Shown here: positions 10,870 through 20,963 of the stretch, piece after piece
Layout: each line of letters begins with the position of its first letter
Position numbering within the stretch: position 1 is the first letter of the stretch
DNA from: Dendrophyllia cribrosa
Taxonomy: Eukaryota > Cnidaria > Anthozoa > Scleractinia > Dendrophylliidae
Direction of reading: 5' to 3'
NCBI GenBank assembly: GCA_024195265.1
Contig: JAJLRJ010000002.1
Span: 21,536,570-21,600,569, forward strand
DNA length: 64,000 nt
Made by a program: the position numbers and the translations under genes
The notes under the pieces: model-generated
Seen by the model: the letters and a program-made list of their open reading frames with translations, nothing else
What the model was told of the DNA's origin: nothing
The model's database searches: none

Positions 10870-11327
10870 AATAAAGACTCTCAGAACAGCCAATCAGCTT
10901 GCTACAAGTTTTATATCTAGTGAACTTTGACCTTTTTACAGGTTCACTGCCTGGACTTTTGATCACTTTTGCTTAAGGACTGATCATTCATAGCTACGTT
11001 CAAGTTTCTGGAGTTTAGCATTTGCATCAGGTTTCAGGGTTTTTTTTTTTTTGCATCCCTTTTCATCATTTACAGTAATCATGGCATTCCGCCCACTTTA
11101 GGCTAGCCAGTTTCGTGTTGGTTGTTTTTCTTTGAACTGTATTGTCATCTATTGAATTTATTAGTTGTTCATTAGTTTATTTCAATATAGCTTTCAATAA
11201 TAACAATGAACTACAAGGCTACGTATCATTAGCAGCATTATCGTTTGCGGTCTTCTGCAGTTTACTTTTATTTTCTTTCAATAATGTATTTCTGTATCAT
11301 TATGTAATGTTGCAAATGAAGACTGAA
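10870..11327. other. Intergenic, nothing recognised
   Basis: AT-rich, with a T run at 11040-11052. A 62-codon hydrophobic frame at 11142-11330 has no recognisable features and is treated as chance. Confidence 0.35.
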
Positions 11328-11329
11328 TA

Positions 11330-11520
11330 GGCCATTTCCGAGTTGTCTTTAGCCTCTTTATCAAAGCGAGGCTAGGTGCTAAACCTTTCATATGAAAATG
11401 AGTTTTCATTCACATGGAAATAAGTTTTATTTGCATGTGAATGAAAACTCATTTTCATATGAAAGGGTTCGCACCTAGCCTCTCTTTGATAGAGAGGCTA
11501 AAGACAACTCGGAAATGGCC
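11330..11520. mobile_element. Palindromic MITE (family C, copy 1)
   Basis: Ends GGCCATTTCCGAGTTG / CAACTCGGAAATGGCC with TA on both sides. The whole 191 bases form one hairpin (TTTCATATGAAAATGAGTTT in both arms). A second copy is at 50103-50293. Size, TA target and palindrome point to a Tc1/mariner-type MITE. Confidence 0.75.
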
Positions 11521-11522
11521 TA

Positions 11523-11972
11523 TTCTGAGCGTTAAAATGCCAAATATAAAAGAAAGCGGCTGGCACTAAACGTATACTGCCGCGGCGTTACTTTTATCGC
11601 GTTACCCTGCTTTATGGTTGTGGTGTACGCGAATGGGAATCAAAGCACGTGGGTAAACACGAACAGCACGAATTTCCAGTTCTTTATGTTCTTTAATATT
11701 CATTGGCTCACTCAGCGCTCACCACGAGCAGAATACATCGCCTATACCTTACCATTCAAACATCTGTGTCACCGCAGCAGAAAAGTACAAAACAGGAAAA
11801 ACATCTAAGGACAACATCGCTAGAATCGACAAGAACTTAAAATTTCGTGGCTGAACTCTAAAATCTGAAAATCACGTGAGTTACAAAACAAAGAAAATTA
11901 ATTATAATAATAAATCTTAGCGGGAAAAGACACGACAAAGGTATTTAGGCCAAAAAATATGGCAGGAACTAT
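11523..11972. other. Intergenic, nothing recognised
   Basis: A 64-codon frame (11614-11808) without recognisable features. No repeat seen apart from the flanking MITE and the following palindrome. Confidence 0.3.
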
Positions 11973-12031
11973 CAACCTCGTTCCCAGGGCTTTTCCCTTC
12001 GACGAAGGGAAAAGCCCTGGGAACGAGGTTG
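11973..12031. mobile_element. 59-bp perfect palindrome with 9-bp target duplication
   Basis: The element starts CAACCTCGTTCCCAGGGC and ends with its exact complement around a single central A, so both arms are 29 bases. It is flanked by identical 9-base direct repeats AGGAACTAT (11964-11972 and 12032-12040), which is direct evidence of insertion. A shorter relative lies at 28045-28085. A 9-bp duplication is typical of Mutator-like transposition, but nothing else in the element identifies a superfamily. Confidence 0.8.
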
Positions 12032-12250
12032 AGGAACTATTTGTCAGTCAACTGAGTTTTATTGTTGTCCCGTTCATCTATCGCTTTTAAAAACTTTCAA
12101 AGTCAGTCATAATGTGTTGGTTTAGAATTGGTACACAGTCTGGGTAAAAATCAATTTTAGCCACACCCATCATACGGGACTAGACTAGACTAGAGCGAAT
12201 GGGGTTAGTTTCTAGAGAAACTGTGGTGCTGCGTCGGTGGGGGAATGAAA

Positions 12251-12462
12251 CACGAGAATTTAGTTTTATCGACTGAGTCGATAAGGTAAATTGACCACCG
12301 TAAAAAGATTCAAATAGCTGACGTTTCGAGCGCTAGCTCTTCGTCGGAGCGAATTCGGATTCGCTCCGACGAAGGGCTAGCGCTCGAAACGTCAGCTATT
12401 TGAATCTTTTTACGGTGGTCAATTTACCTTGTCGACTCAGTCGATAAAACTAAATTCTCGTG
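12251..12462. mobile_element. 212-bp fold-back MITE (family D)
   Basis: Inverted arms CACGAGAATTTAG... and ...CTAAATTCTCGTG pair along almost their whole length. The centre carries GTTTCGAGCGCTAGC and CTTCGTCGGAGCGAAT against their complements. A degenerate central piece recurs at 53100-53165. Confidence 0.7.
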
Positions 12463-13516
12463 TAACTTTTAGAGCATTTATCGAATATCTCCGACGAGTG
12501 TCCCATCCAATTTTATATGTAGGTGGTCCCCCCACCCCTATACGATTGGTAGCTATTGGTTAACAAAAATAGACAACAGAAACGTTTACAAAGGCTACTA
12601 TAAAAATAGAAGTTTAAGTTTCATCGCGCCTGTTCATCCAATCGTATTTAATCTTTTTATTTGAATCATTTTATATCTTGAAACCGTTTTATTCCATTTT
12701 TACTTAGCTCTTCGCAGCCCCTGATGAAGGTTAGTTTTTCCTAACCGAAATATTGGACAATAAAATACCCTTTATAGCTGTCCGATCAGCCTTGCATTTA
12801 GTTTTAAGTTTTGCAATTTGACAGTTACAGTATATCTACGAACAAAGTGTGAAAATGTAAATAATACATTACGGTATGAACCCTCAGACGTACAAGGGGG
12901 AGGGGGTGGATGCCACTCCCCCCCCCCCTCCCCCTTAAGGTTTTTATCCGATATTTTCAAGACCATTTACGATTAGCACATGCCGTCTTCAGTAGCTTTT
13001 CGTTTATCCTTGACAACCGGTTGCTATTGCAACGAGATATGACGTCATAAGTAGCATGTGGCCACAACCCATAATATTTACCTTATCTTGTGTAGCACAT
13101 CGCAGGCTATCTATTAGACGTAAAATATATTTTCGAAATATTGCAACATCGCAAAAACCCAAGGGGGGGGGGGGGGGGGGGGGTTGTTACAACCGCCCTT
13201 GTGCCACGATGGGGGTATAAGTTTGTGTGTACGTCCGAGGGTTAAAGTGAAGGTATTAATTATATTCTTGTATATATACCTGGATTTTTGAAAAGGGGGT
13301 CGCCCTAAGTTACCGTTCGTGAGTATGCTTGGCCTTGTTTTTTTGTCGTTCAAAAACTCTCTCTATAACCCCCAATATAAAAACTAAAGACTGTTGCTAG
13401 TCTTTTTTTCTCTCGCCCTCGCTCCCTTTCCCTCTTCTCTCTCTTCTCTGTGACTTTCGGGCTGATCGGGGTCATAAAAACCCTTGTTTGGGCTAGTTGT
13501 AGTGAAATGGCTGTAA
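12463..13516. other. Intergenic with retroelement-like hairpin motif and G runs
   Basis: Near 12720-12750 the text CTGATGA + 6-bp hairpin (GGTTAG/CTAACC) + GAAATATTGG resembles a degenerate hammerhead-like motif of the type reported in Penelope-like elements; it lacks a matching stem III and cleavage triplet. A mixed G/C patch lies at 12895-12942 and a 21-base G run at 13163-13183. No gene was supported. Confidence 0.35.
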
Positions 13517-13592
13517 TTTTCGTTGACCACCTTTTCAAAAATTGAGCTATATATATAGCTGCATTTTTGAAAAGGTGGTCAACAAAAATCCA
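13517..13592. repeat. Hairpin repeat around TATATATA
   Basis: TTGACCACCTTTTCAAAAAT and its complement flank a short TA-rich loop. Outside it, CCAGGTATATATAC at 13588-13601 is the inverse of GTATATATACCTGG at 13267-13280, giving a nested inverted arrangement. Confidence 0.55.
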
Positions 13593-13956
13593 GGTATATA
13601 TACTAACTGTCAAATTGAAAAATTAACATTTGAAAATTACGCTACGTATTTTACAAATACGTAGTCGTACTGTAGTCGAAACGTCGTGTTCGCTTATATT
13701 CCTTTCAAAACGTTTTTCCAAATCTTGTCTCATTCTGTATTTTCCTTATTAATTTTTACTGAATGAATTATATAACAATATAATAATAATTCAGTTTATA
13801 GTGCGTATGATTACTTGTGAAATCTCTTCATATGCGCATTACAAAGTAAAAAAGTATGAATTGATAATAAAAATATATAAAATGTAAAAATGTACAGTAT
13901 AAAAAAAAAGATTTGTTAAAAATAACTTATGCCTTTATTGTTTTCCAGGGAGCACC

Positions 13957-14975
13957 TGCTCAAAGGAACAATTTCTGCTCTCATTTCAACTGCACATGAA
14001 TAGCAAGTTGGCTCCGTGTTTTATCTATTACCAAAAATGAGTATATTCTGTGATTCAGTTTAAAGTGTGTTCCAAAAGGTTTTTATCGCTTTGGCTAATC
14101 CTTCCTTTATTCCCGTTTTCACTCAGTAGTGTTTTACGACCCTTTCACACAAAACTGTAGCCTTCCTACAGTTATAATTTTTCCCAACTTAAGTAAATTG
14201 TATTTTGTATCGCATCTAAATTAAGTAATGACATAATCTGACATAAACCTTACCTGCTTAGAAAAACACTTGTGCCTTTCGGGGAATTTGTAAAGCAGTC
14301 TGAAATATACATATTATGTACATATTATGTGCTTCGTTGTTCGGTTAAGTTTCGGCTAAATTGTTACTACATGTGTTATTAAGATGACAAACCCTTATCT
14401 TTAGTTCCGCGCGAGTTTTTTTGCATCGAAATGTTGCCAGGTTTCTAATTCAACGTGTTGTGACATTTTTCCGCTCTCTCAAATGAATAATTTCTGCTCT
14501 TATTTTAACTACGCGCAAATAGCAAGTTTGCTCAGTGTTTCTCTGTTATACATAACCAAAAATGAGTATATTCTGTGATTCAGTTTAAAGTGTGTTTCAA
14601 AAGGTTTATCGCCGGCTTTGGCTAATCCTTCCTTTCTTCTAGTTCTCACAATTCATTAGTAGTGTTTTACGCAAATTGTCACTTTTCTACAGTTACAATT
14701 TTTTCCCACCTTAAGTTAAGTGTACTGTTGTATCGCAACTAAGGTAATGACATAATCAGACATAAACCTTACCTGCATAGAAAAACACTTGTGCCTTTAG
14801 GCGAAATTGCAAAGCCGGTCTGAAATATACATGTGCTTCGTTGTTCGGTTAAGTTTCGGCTAAATTTTTACTACACGTGGTATTAAGATGACAAACTATT
14901 TCCACGCGAGTTTTTTGCATCGAAATGTTGCCAGATTTCTAATTCAACGTGGTGACATTTTTTTCGCTCTCGTGC
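13957..14975. repeat. 0.5-kb tandem duplication, two diverged copies
   Basis: Copy 1 (about 13957-14475) and copy 2 (about 14476-14975) share long blocks in order: AATGAGTATATTCTGTGATT, AGTTTAAAGTGTGTT, GACATAAACCTTACCTGC, AAAAACACTTGTGCC, GTGCTTCGTTGTTCGGTT and GCATCGAAATGTTGCCAG. Both preserve, on the minus strand, an acceptor-like TATTTCAG and a donor-like GCAGGTAAGG around a ~46-base interval. That interval is not open in a common frame in both copies, so I do not call an exon. Confidence 0.75.
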
Positions 14976-15370
14976 TTGCGTAACGTCGGGAGACGACATT
15001 ATTGGTACTCGTGTTGCTTTTAATGCATTTAAAACGCGGGTAGATTTATTTGCATCAGCGACTGGAATTTTTTTAAATTTAATTTACCGACATTTTCTCG
15101 CCCTAGCCAGAAAAAGAGGCGAAACTATAAATCGAATAATATTCGGTTATTTGGTGTAATAAGAAATGAGGTGACAATTTGTCGTGGTTTGAAATGATAG
15201 CTTTTTTATCGTTTTTATCTCGCGATGTAGTCACTATTGATGTGGGTCCCTACGAAAACAAGATTCGCGAGCTCTTCTATATTGCGCTTGATGTCAAAGC
15301 ACGCGTTAAAGAAAAGATAAACGGCGAGAAAGGCTCATTTTAAAACACAAACATAACATTTTCGACTTTC
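14976..15370. other. Intergenic, nothing recognised
   Basis: No coding frame or clear repeat boundary seen. Confidence 0.3.
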
Positions 15371-16781
15371 TGAGGGCCTCCCCGGCCCAGGGGTTTTAGG
15401 GAACAAGGGAACATGGCCATTTACTTTTAAGGAACAAAGGATATCTTAAAATAACTTTTAGGGAACAAGGGAACTGTTGAGTTATAATCGGGAACAAGGG
15501 AACATTGATTTCCTAACTTTTGGGGAAAAAATTATAATGTTTAAGAGGAAAAAAGGCCTTTCCGACAACAAAATATGACAATCTCTCTCATTTCTCGGGC
15601 CCTAGGGACAAATCATATATTTTGCTCTTAGCAGAAGAACTGGTGACGAGTTTCGAACGCGTCGTTACCTGGGAGAATTCCTTCGTAGTTCTTGACCGCC
15701 ATTTTTCATATTATTCACGTCTAGAAACCCTGTCTACATGTAAAAATAGCAACGGAAACTGAAACTCAGTCTATGGGTGTATTGACCGACATGGCAGTTA
15801 TTATACCCGTTACGGGCGCCATTTTAATGGGAATGAAAAGCCCACAGAGAGGTGGTGTTAATCAGGCCCGGGTGCGACGGGTGTGTCCGCCCCCCCCCCC
15901 CCCTCCCCCCCACGAGCTGTGGAAGTCCGCCTATTGTGGGCCGATGGCTCTAAAGAAAGTGACATTGATCTGGAAGAGGTAGTAGATTTGTTTGCTAAGA
16001 TGCACCCAAGAAGTCTAGAGCTTGGAACACTGTTGTAAGATTAGCAAATTGAATGAATGGAGATTTGTTTTTTATTCCTGTGTTTAAATAATAAGTGTAA
16101 AGCATATTAGGCCTATTAAAGATATTTTGTGCCTGCCTTTCTTTTATGATTTTATGTGCTGTATAAATTGTACGTCACGGTATGATTCTGTCATCGGTAT
16201 TCTCTAAAAGCTTCTAAAGCTGTAAATAACATGTCGCATAAAAGTTTCTGTTTATCAACTGAAAAATCCATTTTGAATTTAAAAAGAAATATTCATGTTT
16301 TTTGTTCGCTTTTGGCTGCCTGGTTTCATATCAAACTGCTTTCGAAAACGCACGAAATGCTGTCTCAGACAACCGAATTTTTCAAAATTTTCCGGGGGAG
16401 GATATCCCCGGACCCCTACGGACTAGCGCCTCCGGAGCTCGTGTGATCGCTCCTGCAGCGCTCTAACGCACCCCTCCATCGAAGAGGAGAAAGGAGGAGG
16501 AAAAAGAGGCGTTTTGCCGAGGAGTTTCTGTGCTATGACTAACGAGGTAAAACCTATGAAAATAACTAACCATGAAAAAATGAAATATGAGAGAAATTGT
16601 GGGGAACAGTTAAGAATATTTTTGAGGATCAAGGGAACATGGAACATAATTTCTGGGAACAGGGGAACTTGATAAGAGTGAATTTCGAGGAACGCCTAAA
16701 CTTATTTTTGAGGAACAAGGGAACAACTTCAATTTTTTATAGGGGGCAAAGGGAACATGCAACCCCCCTGGGAGGCCCTCA
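15371..16781. mobile_element. 1.4-kb element with 12-bp inverted ends and GGGAACAAGGGAAC repeats
   Basis: It starts TGAGGGCCTCCC and ends GGGAGGCCCTCA. Just inside each end, degenerate direct repeats of GGGAACAAGGGAAC occur (15399-15510 and 16600-16755). The middle holds a C-rich patch (15889-15911) and a short open frame to a TAA at 16035-16037 whose tail reads DLEEVVDLFAKMHP, reminiscent of a real exon but unidentified. No target duplication was found, so it may be a recombined or old insertion. Confidence 0.5.
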
Positions 16782-16886
16782 TTAGCCGGTGGAAACCTAA
16801 AAATTGGTCCAGTTTTTATACCAAATCGTTCCTTTTTTGTTCGCTTCGGCGGCATATCAGGCGAGTTTGGTCGAGCCATGGTTCGT

Positions 16887-16926
<40 letters not shown>

Positions 16927-17343
16927 ACTCCCTATAATGGGCTATACGGGGATGCTCCGCCCGAAAGGGGTACCTTTTTTAGGCTGGAGGTATATGAAAG
17001 GGTCGGGATTTCACGAGTTGAAGTATGTGAAAGGGTAGGGATTTCACGAAGAATAGGAAAAGGTAGCTAAACACGAGTTGAAGCATAAAAAAGGTAGGGA
17101 AAACTGCAATTTAAGTATTATAAAAAGGGCCTTTCAAAATATATCAAACAGACGAACGCAAAGGCTATATGAAAGGAGTACCATTTTCAACGAAAGGTAT
17201 ATGAAAGGGGTACTATTTTCAATGAAAGGTATATAAAAGGGGTACCTTTTCTGTCAAAAACGGTATATGAAAGGGTAAGGGTTTGGACCTCAGGACGGAG
17301 CGTCCCCGTACAAAACTTTGTTGAGTACCCCCCCCCCCCCCTC
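16887..17343. repeat. 39-base G run plus GGTATATGAAAGGGG repeat block
   Basis: A run of 39 G (16887-16925) precedes a block with at least six degenerate copies of GGTATATGAAAGGG / GGGGTACCTTTT. The block's ends are loosely inverted (GTACTCCCTATAATGGG... and ...AAAACTTTGTTGAGTAC) and it finishes in a C-rich run (17329-17348). The open frames here only read the homopolymer. Confidence 0.6.
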
Positions 17344-17886
17344 CCCCCCGGCAATAAAAGTAGCTTGGCCAGGAGCTTGCTTTAAGCCTACTTTATTATT
17401 TTTAACTGAATTGGAAGAAACCATCGCCAAAAATGATAGAAGTAGAGAAATATGAACTAAACATACAAAATAACGGCTAGAAAAGTCAAAATTTCACAAG
17501 AATGGCAAGTTTGATTTCTTGAGCGTCTGTCAATAAATCTGTCATATAAATCAAATTTTATGATAAAGTGCAGGATTGCAAGGAAATCCTGCCGCTTTAT
17601 CTCCAGACTTAATCTCCAAACTAGTGCTTTTATTTTGTTCTGTAGAATCTTTTTATCCAACTAAGTTGTATATTTAGTGGCATTTACCGATATAACGTGA
17701 AAATAATTTAAGCTATTTCGGCGGGACAGTGTCCTTTGAATTGTCTTTATTTAATTGCGGATGATGGTTTCTCTTGATGTGGCCCGGGGGTGGGGAATTT
17801 TGCAAGCAGTCTTGTCCCGGGGGTAGGGGGTGGGGATAATCTAGGTGCGCAAGGAATTATGGGGCGAAATTTTCGTCGAAGCACTA
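17344..17886. other. Intergenic with CCCGGGGGTGGGGA motif
   Basis: Near 17783-17840, two copies of CCCGGGGGTNGGGG occur, a motif repeated at 18390-18495. No gene recognised. Confidence 0.35.
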
Positions 17887-18046
17887 TACACCTTATTCCA
17901 AAATGGCGGGCAATTTATTATTCTTTTGTATGCATTTTAATTAGCCCTCATTTGCCTCATTTTGCACATGCTGACGAGGCAACAAGGGCTAATTAACATA
18001 CATATAAAAGAATAATAAATTGGCCACCATTTTGGAATAAGGTGTA
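17887..18046. mobile_element. 160-bp palindromic MITE (family E)
   Basis: Ends TACACCTTATTCCAAAATGG / CCATTTTGGAATAAGGTGTA are exact inverted copies. The arms continue through AATTTATTATTCTTTT and TTAATTAGCCCT to a short loop near 17960. No coding capacity. Confidence 0.75.
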
Positions 18047-19063
18047 TGGCGGACGATATGACTCGACAAGCGGACTTCTTTGCTGGGAAATTCTTACAAT
18101 TTGTTAGTAATTGGCTGGAAGAAAACAATTTGGCAAAGTTAAAGCCTGTCAGTGGATGATGTGAAGTGTTGGGAAGAACACATCCTCAGTACACGAAACA
18201 ACCACAAGAGAGGAGCGATGAAAGCCAAAGAAACGCGAGCAAGGAAGAAAAACAATGGGAGAGATGCTTCCTGATCTTTGTAACCATACGAGTCTAGTCC
18301 AGTCCATGTCTATTTGTAAACTGTTCGGTGGATTTATATAATAAATATTTCTGTCTTCTTGAGAAACGGTGCAGCTTGCTGTTGAGCGTCCCGGGGTGGG
18401 GAATTACCTCTTTCTTTGTGCCCGGGGGTGGGGAATAGGACGCCAAGTGAAGAAAAAATGGCAAATCCCCGGGGGTGTGCCCGGGGAGGGGATGGTAACT
18501 GTAGGAATTGAACCATGCATTAGTCTCCCGGATTTCTCTTCACTCCAAGTCGCTGAGCAGACTAAACGTATTTTTTCGAAAAAGCGCCGCGGGGCCAACT
18601 CAAATTTTCGCCTTGAAAATGAATTTTGAATACTTCATTTGATATATTTATTTATCACCTACATCTCTAGGTTTTTAGAGTTCCGTTTTTGTGAAGTCGT
18701 ATTTTCTTTCAATCAACAAATATTGAGCAACAAATAACATGAATTTCGGTATAATGAGCATGTTAATATGGCTTAATTATTAGGCTCTCAGTCATGATGA
18801 CATCAACATTCTGTTAAACACTGAAAATATTCCTATTTTCAAGTAACATAGAATACTAAATTGTCCCTCTGAAACAGTACCAATCAGTTCAGAACTCTTT
18901 TGACGATTTTGGTCACACCGTAGTTACATAGGCCTGGGTGAAAATCGATTCTTTTTGGCAAATACGAAGAGCTACTTGCCCTGGCTATACTATTTTATAA
19001 GCCTGATGTCTTTTCTTATATGTAGGGAAGATAGTAATGAATTTTAAGTAGTATTGGCGGACG
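18047..19063. other. Intergenic with CCCGGGGGTGGGGA element
   Basis: At 18389-18521, three CCCGGGG(G)TG motifs are followed by GATGGTAACTGTAGGAATTG and AACCATGCAT. The last block forms half of the palindrome at 46131-46215. Nothing else was recognised. Confidence 0.4.
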
Positions 19064-19071
19064 AAAAAAAA

Positions 19072-19140
<69 letters not shown>
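19064..19140. repeat. A run followed by (TA)n microsatellite
   Basis: About 26 A followed by about 25 TA dinucleotides. This could be the tail of an old retroelement insertion followed by microsatellite growth. Confidence 0.9.
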
Positions 19141-19143
<3 letters not shown>

Positions 19144-20750
19144 GCCGCTCATCAAAGGCGCTAGTCATAATTCTAACAAAAATGTGCAAGAGTAATAACG
19201 AGTGTCCACCACGAAAAGAACCAAGTTATAAGAAATTTGATGACAAAATTATTCTTCGGCGATTAATTTTAGCGATTCACGGCCAAAAATCATCAAATTC
19301 ACATAAAGTTTTGATATACGGCCGTGGGGATTGCAAAAACGAATTGTATACATGTGTAAAATGCTAAAAACAATAAAACTGAAAGGCAAACGCTAAACGT
19401 TTCCAACCAGTCATTGCAGTTTATAGACGTGTAAAAGTAGTTGGATGTTCTGACCATTTCTGTGTCCTTTTCAGCCGGATTTGAAACTGAATTGATATAA
19501 TAAACCGACAGTTGATCCTGTCTCTCTAAGCAACCAAATCAGAACGGTTTTCTCTTAATATTTTGTACCCTGAAGATGACAGCGTCGAAATTTGTCATTT
19601 TCATTTTACCAAATCAGAATGTCTGGCAAACGAGCGAGGACGATTGTAGCCAGAGCTGGTCGTCTCACAGTCTTATGAGTGGCAAGACCGCCTTTAAATT
19701 TAAATTTAAACTTTAAATCTGATGATATTTAAATTTGAATGAGTCAGTTTGAAAAGGGTGCCGGATGGAACGGCTTGCGGCGTTGTTTGTACTTTATGAA
19801 CACTCTACTGGACCGTTAATAGTTTATTTAATTTTTAATGTGGCGATGAGAGATTTGCAATGGGGCGTTGTCGTCGTCATACCAGTGAATTGCGAATGAA
19901 CAACTCAGCGATACCCCAGTTTGGATTAACTTTTAAGTGGTCGCTACTAACGATCGAGAAATTCAAACCAGCAGCGTTAACATAGAAAGTGGTCGCCGTC
20001 GTACGAGAGGATTTGAGTTATGAAGGAATTTTATTTATAGTAATTGTTCTTATAGCGATATCATCATTATATGCTTTGTCAAATAATAGCAAATAGAAGG
20101 GCGAAAAGATTTTCGAAGCATAAGGATGAAAAACTTACCCAATTAAGTGTTCCCAGCGCCTCTTTGAAGAGTGCCGAAGTTGTGTGTTCGCGGAGATACT
20201 CGGCAGATACGCCTCGTTTCCAGGGTAACCTGCGATCAGTCCCAATTTTAGCAGCGCCCTTATAAATATTCTCCTACAGGGATCGCTCGATAAAAAATTA
20301 ATTTCGCGTTTCTCGCGGTGAATGGTTTTCAAACGAAACGATAAAGAAACCTAATCGCAGGTTATTTCCAGGGTCATGCTTTTTCCCTCGATCGATCGAA
20401 AAAAGGCAAAAGAGTACCCTGTATTAACGAGGTTGCTTGGTAACTGATGCTCATGCGTCTAGGTATGTCCCGCACGCGCACTGACAACACGGACTTTAGT
20501 AATTACGAAAATGAAGCTGACCCGTCCCCAGTCGTCTTTCTCGGCAAGAGTCGGGATACGAACGCGCGAGAGAAGCGCGATCGAAGAGGGTGATGGGAAG
20601 GAGAAAAAGGAAAGGGAAATTGGTAGTCTGAGTTTTGTTTTATTGTTTTATTTGGTTAAAGCGAAATATCCTTGTTATCCTTTGTCTTGTTATTCTGTAA
20701 AAATGTCCTCATTTGATGAAAATGCTGAAAAAGTAATAAGCGCCCACCCT
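19141..20750. other. Intergenic, no gene recognised
   Basis: Contains CTGAAGATGACAGCGTCGAAA near 19570, a motif of the kind found at the ends of Penelope-like and other retroelements, and AACCTGCGAT / ATCGCAGGTT inverted ends around 20227-20366 that may mark a small MITE. The ~60-100 codon frames have no family features. Confidence 0.35.
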
Positions 20751-20963
20751 AGACTACGAGCAGTCTCTCTTTCCCAGCTTAGTCCATCGAGCGAGAAACG
20801 AAAAACATTAGCGAACGGATAATGGCCGCGCGAAACTGGGGGCGAGGCAGGCGCGCGCCTGCCTGCCTCGCCCCCAGTTTCCAGCGGCCATTATCCGTTC
20901 GCTAATGTTTTTTCGTTTCTCGCTCGATGGACTAAGCTGGGAAAGAGAGACTGCTCGTGGTCT
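20751..20963. mobile_element. 213-bp GC-rich palindrome (family F)
   Basis: The left arm AGACTACGAGCAGTCTCTC... and right arm ...GAGAGACTGCTCGTGGTCT pair through AGTCCATCGAGCGAGAAACG and TAATGGCCGC to a GC-rich centre (GGCAGGCGCGCGCCTGCC near 20848-20865). It is flanked by GCGCCCACCCT-type sequence on both sides (20740-20750, 20965-20975), suggesting insertion into, or the ends of, a larger repeat. Opposing open frames across it are mirror images. Confidence 0.7.

Noticed and set aside
16757..17070. Two plus-strand frames with poly-Gly
   Set aside because: They only read through the 39-base G run and the adjacent repeat.
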